From an uncultured Bacteroidota bacterium (GTDB lineage Bacteria > Bacteroidota > Bacteroidia > Bacteroidales > GWA2-32-17), in assembly GCA_903872185.1 (NCBI GenBank), contig CAIQJL010000198.1, positions 1 through 38,383 of the forward strand: 38,383 nucleotides of DNA, given 5' to 3'. Every line of letters begins with the position of its first letter. Positions within the stretch are counted from its first letter, which is position 1. The translations under genes and the position numbers were made by a program. This document shows positions 34,899 to 38,383 of this stretch, piece by piece. Below the pieces are notes generated by a model. It made no database searches and was not told where the DNA came from. It saw nothing but the letters and a program-made list of their open reading frames with translations.

Positions 34899-35705
34899 TT
34901 AGTTTATGGCTTTTCTTATTCTAACAAGTTTCTCAAGTAAACTTTCTAGCAAACTTAATTTTAGCATATTTGCACCATCTGATAAAGCTTCTGATGGGTT
35001 AGGATGTGTCTCAATAAATAAACCATTAACTCCAACTGCAACGCCCGCTTTTGAAATGGTTTCAATAAGTTCTGGTAAGCCACCTGTAACACCGTTTAAT
35101 TGATTAGGTTGTTGTAATGAATGTGTGCAATCTAGAATAACCGGATATCCGATTTTTTGCATAATAGGAATACTTCTGTAATCCACAACTAAATCGCTAT
35201 AGCCGAAGGTAGTTCCTCTTTCTGTTAAAAGAATGTTTTGATTTCCAGTTGATTTTACTTTGTCTGCAGCAAATTTCATTGAATCTGGTGAAACAAATTG
35301 CCCTTTTTTAATATTTATTGGTAATCCAGTTTTTCCTGCAGCAATTAATAATTCCGTTTGACGGCATAAGAAAGCAGGAATTTGTAACATGTCAACATAT
35401 TTGGACGCAAGTAAAGCGTCATCAGCGCTGTGAATATCGGTAATTACTGGTACACTTAAAGTTCTTTTAATTTCCTGAATAATTTCAAGTGCTTGAATAT
35501 CTCCAATTCCTGAAAAGGAATCAATACTTGAGCGGTTTGCTTTTTTATATGATGCTTTAAAAATAAATGGGATTTCAAATTTTAAACATATTTCTTTAAC
35601 TTTTTCGGCAACATTGAAAGTTATTTCACGATTTTCAACAACACATGGACCAGCAATTAGAAAAAAGTTTTTGCTTTCTGTAATGCTTTTATATATAGAG
35701 TTCAT
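34899..35705 (-). CDS. kdsA: 3-deoxy-8-phosphooctulonate synthase (KDO-8-phosphate synthase), metal-dependent type
   Basis: This cytosolic enzyme condenses phosphoenolpyruvate with arabinose 5-phosphate to KDO 8-phosphate, the precursor of the lipopolysaccharide inner core. At 268 aa it is slightly shorter than E. coli KdsA. Signatures are FIFKASYKKANRSSIDSF (47-64), QIPAFLCRQTELL (108-120) and GTTFGYSDLVVD (164-175). C21 (AGPCVVE), H195, E232 and D243 have the same spacing as the four metal ligands of the Aquifex enzyme, whereas the E. coli enzyme has asparagine at the cysteine position. It should therefore need a divalent metal. It implies a Gram-negative envelope with LPS. It converges on rnpB across a shared terminator. 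Confidence 0.95.
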   Translation of the reverse strand: MNSIYKSITESKNFFLIAGPCVVENREITFNVAEKVKEICLKFEIPFIFKASYKKANRSSIDSFSGIGDIQALEIIQEIKRTLSVPVITDIHSADDALLASKYVDMLQIPAFLCRQTELLIAAGKTGLPINIKKGQFVSPDSMKFAADKVKSTGNQNILLTERGTTFGYSDLVVDYRSIPIMQKIGYPVILDCTHSLQQPNQLNGVTGGLPELIETISKAGVAVGVNGLFIETHPNPSEALSDGANMLKLSLLESLLEKLVRIRKAIN

Positions 35706-35786
35706 AGAATATTTTTTTACGAAAATACTTTAATTTTTAATGCTTGTCAAATTATTTTTATTTAACAAAATGTAAATATTAAAATC

Positions 35787-37058
35787 TTAGAATTTATAAG
35801 ATAAACTTACCATTAGGCTCCTAGCAAATGCTTCTTTAGGCATTATAAATCCTGTTAAATCGCCAGATGATATTGTAGCTGATAATTTTTTATTTGCTTG
35901 AATTTTTAAAGCTAATCCAGCATTAAAACCCGAAAAACCACCATAATTTTCAATTAATCCAACATTTAACCATTTTGTGACTTTAGCTGTCTGTACTGCA
36001 TAAAATTGAGGAATTGGTTGACCTGTATCAAAAATATAACACATCCCAATTATTGTTGAATTTATAAAACCATTCCATTCTTTTTTTATTTCTAAAGTTA
36101 ATTTTTCAGGAATGGTATACTGAAAAGGTATGGTATCGTTATTACTATACAGAATATTCATTAAACTGTCTTTCGACATTCCTTGAAGGTTCTCTTGTGC
36201 AACATTTAATATGTTATTTATTTCAATTCCGTCAAAATGTATAGTAGAATCAACAAATGTATGATAACTTTTATTTTTCCATGAAATATATCCTAAATCT
36301 TCGCTGGCAAAAGTGAAAGTAAGTTTTGAGCTAACGTCTTCAATAGAAAAATATGCATCACATGAGAGTCCGATTCCATTAAAGTCAGTTATTTGCTTGT
36401 GTGATTGATTTGAAGTGTAATAAGATAGTTTTGTGTTAAAATCAAGATAACTTCCGTCATCTGCAGTATAAAATGATCCTTTGTATATATTTAAAGCTTG
36501 TAATTGCTGACCTTTTAGAATATTAAAACCAAAATATATACTTACTTTAGTTTCGTTATCATTATAATTCTTAATAATTCCTAGTTCTAATTTTTGGTAA
36601 TCTATTGATCTGAATTTAGTGTTATCGAAATTTGCAAAATCTCCTGCAAATTGTTTATTTCCATAAAAAATAAGGTTGTATAAATCGTCACTAAAATTTA
36701 CCGATCTGAATTGCTTGCGTGCTAACCCAATTCTATATCCAAAATTTGATAATCCCCACATTGAATCTGGCATGTTGGTTACATATATTTCTGAAGACAG
36801 ATCAGTACCTAAAATGTTTTTTCCTTTTAGATGGTTAGAATTTTTTAAATTATCTGTAATAAATCCACTTTTAAAAAGAGTAGATGCAAATTTGTTATTA
36901 ATTGAATTCGAGCCTAAATATGAATAAAAACTTGAGCCTATTTCTGTAAATACTGAATCATCTTCTGTATTGTAAATTGGTGATGACAATGGAACTACCT
37001 GTGCATTTATATTATTGCAGGCTATAAGAAAAATAATTATGTAAATTATTTTTTTCAT
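35787..37058 (-). CDS. Probable outer-membrane beta-barrel protein, DUF5723-like
   Basis: The protein is 423 aa with a signal peptide at about 1-19 (CNNINAQ). The sequence alternates short hydrophobic strands and polar turns (for example WGLSNFGYRIGLARKQF, KVSIYFGFNILKGQQL). It ends with SLMVSLSYKF, an outer-membrane-type last strand with terminal phenylalanine. The layout resembles the DUF5723 family of Bacteroidota, but that assignment is tentative. The ATG overlaps the stop of the upstream gene by 4 nt (37055-37058), so the pair is co-translated and probably works together at the envelope. Confidence 0.65.
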   Translation of the reverse strand: MKKIIYIIIFLIACNNINAQVVPLSSPIYNTEDDSVFTEIGSSFYSYLGSNSINNKFASTLFKSGFITDNLKNSNHLKGKNILGTDLSSEIYVTNMPDSMWGLSNFGYRIGLARKQFRSVNFSDDLYNLIFYGNKQFAGDFANFDNTKFRSIDYQKLELGIIKNYNDNETKVSIYFGFNILKGQQLQALNIYKGSFYTADDGSYLDFNTKLSYYTSNQSHKQITDFNGIGLSCDAYFSIEDVSSKLTFTFASEDLGYISWKNKSYHTFVDSTIHFDGIEINNILNVAQENLQGMSKDSLMNILYSNNDTIPFQYTIPEKLTLEIKKEWNGFINSTIIGMCYIFDTGQPIPQFYAVQTAKVTKWLNVGLIENYGGFSGFNAGLALKIQANKKLSATISSGDLTGFIMPKEAFARSLMVSLSYKF

Positions 37059-38383
37059 TTTTCAACTCTGTAACTAAAGTCGCCTATTAATTTAAAGTCA
37101 ATATAATAGTCGTTGTATATTTTTACATGTGTATTTGCAGGTTGTGTATTAAACCTTGCTTCAATAATTAATTTTTTTGATAAAAATAAACTGTTAAGTT
37201 TGGCTTTTGTTAAAGGTATTATATTTTTAGCGATTTTTGGTTGTGTGACTTTATGAGAAATAGGATTTATAGAAGCAGCATCAATGTATATTGGTATAAC
37301 TGAAATTGAATCGTATATAATGTTAAGCTCATTTACGAAATATATTTTTGTTGAAGCATCAATAGGGTACATGTTAGCAGAGTTTACAATTATACTTCCA
37401 CCATTTACATTACTTACGTCGGTATTAGCAAAATCAGGAGCTACAGTATCTATTAAAACTAATTTACCTGCAATAAATGAAAGTGGAACTTCAATATTCA
37501 ATTTTGAACTTACTTTATCGCCATAATATATAAAATCTGTTCCCGATCCTGGAGGGGGCGGAGTAATGCCTTGATTTATATCTAATGCAACTTTATATCT
37601 GAATTTATTTGGTAAATTATTTATAAGTTGATTAATGTTAGAGTTGCTATTGTTTAATGTTAAATTATTTACTGTTGGAATTACATCTATTAATGTTGAA
37701 TGTGGATCATTAGGTTTTAAAATATTAAAAGGCGAGGAGAGTGCACTCCCAGAAAGTGAAACGCTTGTATTATGGTTTGTATTTATACTGGTTAGCTCTG
37801 TAATATTTGCAACAGCATTTGCTCCAATTTGATTTTCTACTGATAAACTAACTCTTACGTCGTTAAAATCTAAATTGTCAATTTGTAAATCATTTAAAAA
37901 TGAAAAACTAATAGTCGAATCCTGTTCTATATGACGATTTCCGAAAAATCCTCTTGCATAATCGGGCAAAATGTTAGAAAAAGAGCAATTAATATAAATG
38001 CTATCGTTCATTGTTAAGTGAACAAAATTTCCTGAAGAGTCAATACTTCCAGATAGAATATAATTTAAGCTATTTATTGTATCCTGATTTTTGCCGCTAA
38101 AATCAATTTTGTATCCCGATAAGTCTTTTGAAATTGTTGTATGTGATGCTGTGCCACCTATTGCCGCAGGAATTGTTCCAGTTAATGTAAGTGGTATGTT
38201 ATTTAGTTTAGCACCAGGTAATGTGAATTGATATTGCATTGATTCATTAATCGTATTATATAAATCAACACTTATCTGACCACTTTTTGCCCATGCTTCT
38301 GATATTTGTAAATTGTCAGTAGTTTTTATTACAGCATCGCTATTTTGGTTTATAATTTCCTGTGAAGGAAAACGAGCAATTGC
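37055..38383 (-). CDS. Envelope-associated protein of unknown function, 5' end beyond the window
   Basis: The frame stays open from 38239, where the first in-window methionine near the edge lies, through the window edge at 38383 without a stop. The real start is therefore outside and at least 442 codons are present. The visible part is rich in Asn, Ser, Thr and Ile with strand-like alternation (SLSVENQIGANAVANITEL; GSIDSSGNFVHLTMNDSIYI), suggesting a secreted or periplasmic beta-sandwich protein. A proline-rich loop TPPPPGSG occurs near the middle. I do not recognise a family. It overlaps the following barrel-protein gene by 4 nt. Confidence 0.7.
   Translation of the reverse strand, partial: AIARFPSQEIINQNSDAVIKTTDNLQISEAWAKSGQISVDLYNTINESMQYQFTLPGAKLNNIPLTLTGTIPAAIGGTASHTTISKDLSGYKIDFSGKNQDTINSLNYILSGSIDSSGNFVHLTMNDSIYINCSFSNILPDYARGFFGNRHIEQDSTISFSFLNDLQIDNLDFNDVRVSLSVENQIGANAVANITELTSINTNHNTSVSLSGSALSSPFNILKPNDPHSTLIDVIPTVNNLTLNNSNSNINQLINNLPNKFRYKVALDINQGITPPPPGSGTDFIYYGDKVSSKLNIEVPLSFIAGKLVLIDTVAPDFANTDVSNVNGGSIIVNSANMYPIDASTKIYFVNELNIIYDSISVIPIYIDAASINPISHKVTQPKIAKNIIPLTKAKLNSLFLSKKLIIEARFNTQPANTHVKIYNDYYIDFKLIGDFSYRVEK

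Overview
This window is AT-rich chromosomal DNA from a member of the phylum Bacteroidota (Bacteroidetes); I cannot place it lower than phylum. Supporting evidence: large secreted proteins ending in the gliding-motility/CHU_C (type B) or type A sorting domains of the type IX secretion system (T9SS), a PorP/SprF-family protein, promoter elements of the Bacteroidetes form TTTG-N19-TAnnTTTG, start codons without Shine-Dalgarno sequences, and a metal-dependent KdsA.

Layout. (1) 1-283: two copies of a ~73-bp REP-like element; the second runs into the stop codon of ilvC. (2) 284-5631, minus strand: a compact ilvD-ilvB-ilvN-ilvC operon for isoleucine/valine synthesis. It is preceded by a complete attenuator: promoter, 17-codon leader peptide with seven isoleucine codons, antiterminator arm and a 13-bp terminator hairpin. 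(3) 5632-31623: a 26-kb block of cell-surface genes. Three are giant repeat-rich proteins with a CHU_C end (about 1730, 2344 and 1609 residues). Two are smaller T9SS type A cargo (645 and 773 residues). The block also holds a PorP/SprF partner, a small outer-membrane barrel protein, and a membrane TPR-LytTR regulator directly upstream of the largest adhesin. (4) 31624-38383: ordinary genes, namely a PduO-type cobalamin adenosyltransferase, a MacB/LolD-type ABC ATPase, a SAM-dependent methyltransferase, a small secreted basic protein, RNase P RNA (rnpB), kdsA, and two overlapping envelope genes, the second running off the right edge.

How the parts fit. The ilv operon appears to be controlled by isoleucine supply through ribosome stalling on the leader peptide. 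In the surface block, T9SS would export the adhesins, and the PorP/SprF protein encoded 8 nt after the first giant gene probably helps anchor that protein. The TPR-LytTR protein may regulate the block: 20-bp-period direct repeats lie about 107-122 bp upstream of three of the surface genes, two good and one degenerate. That link is inference. The three giant proteins share N-terminal or C-terminal modules in a mosaic pattern, which suggests domain shuffling.

The most notable items are the isoleucine leader/attenuator, the candidate LytTR-type sites, the mosaic adhesin family, and the REP-like hairpin that supplies the ilvC stop codon.
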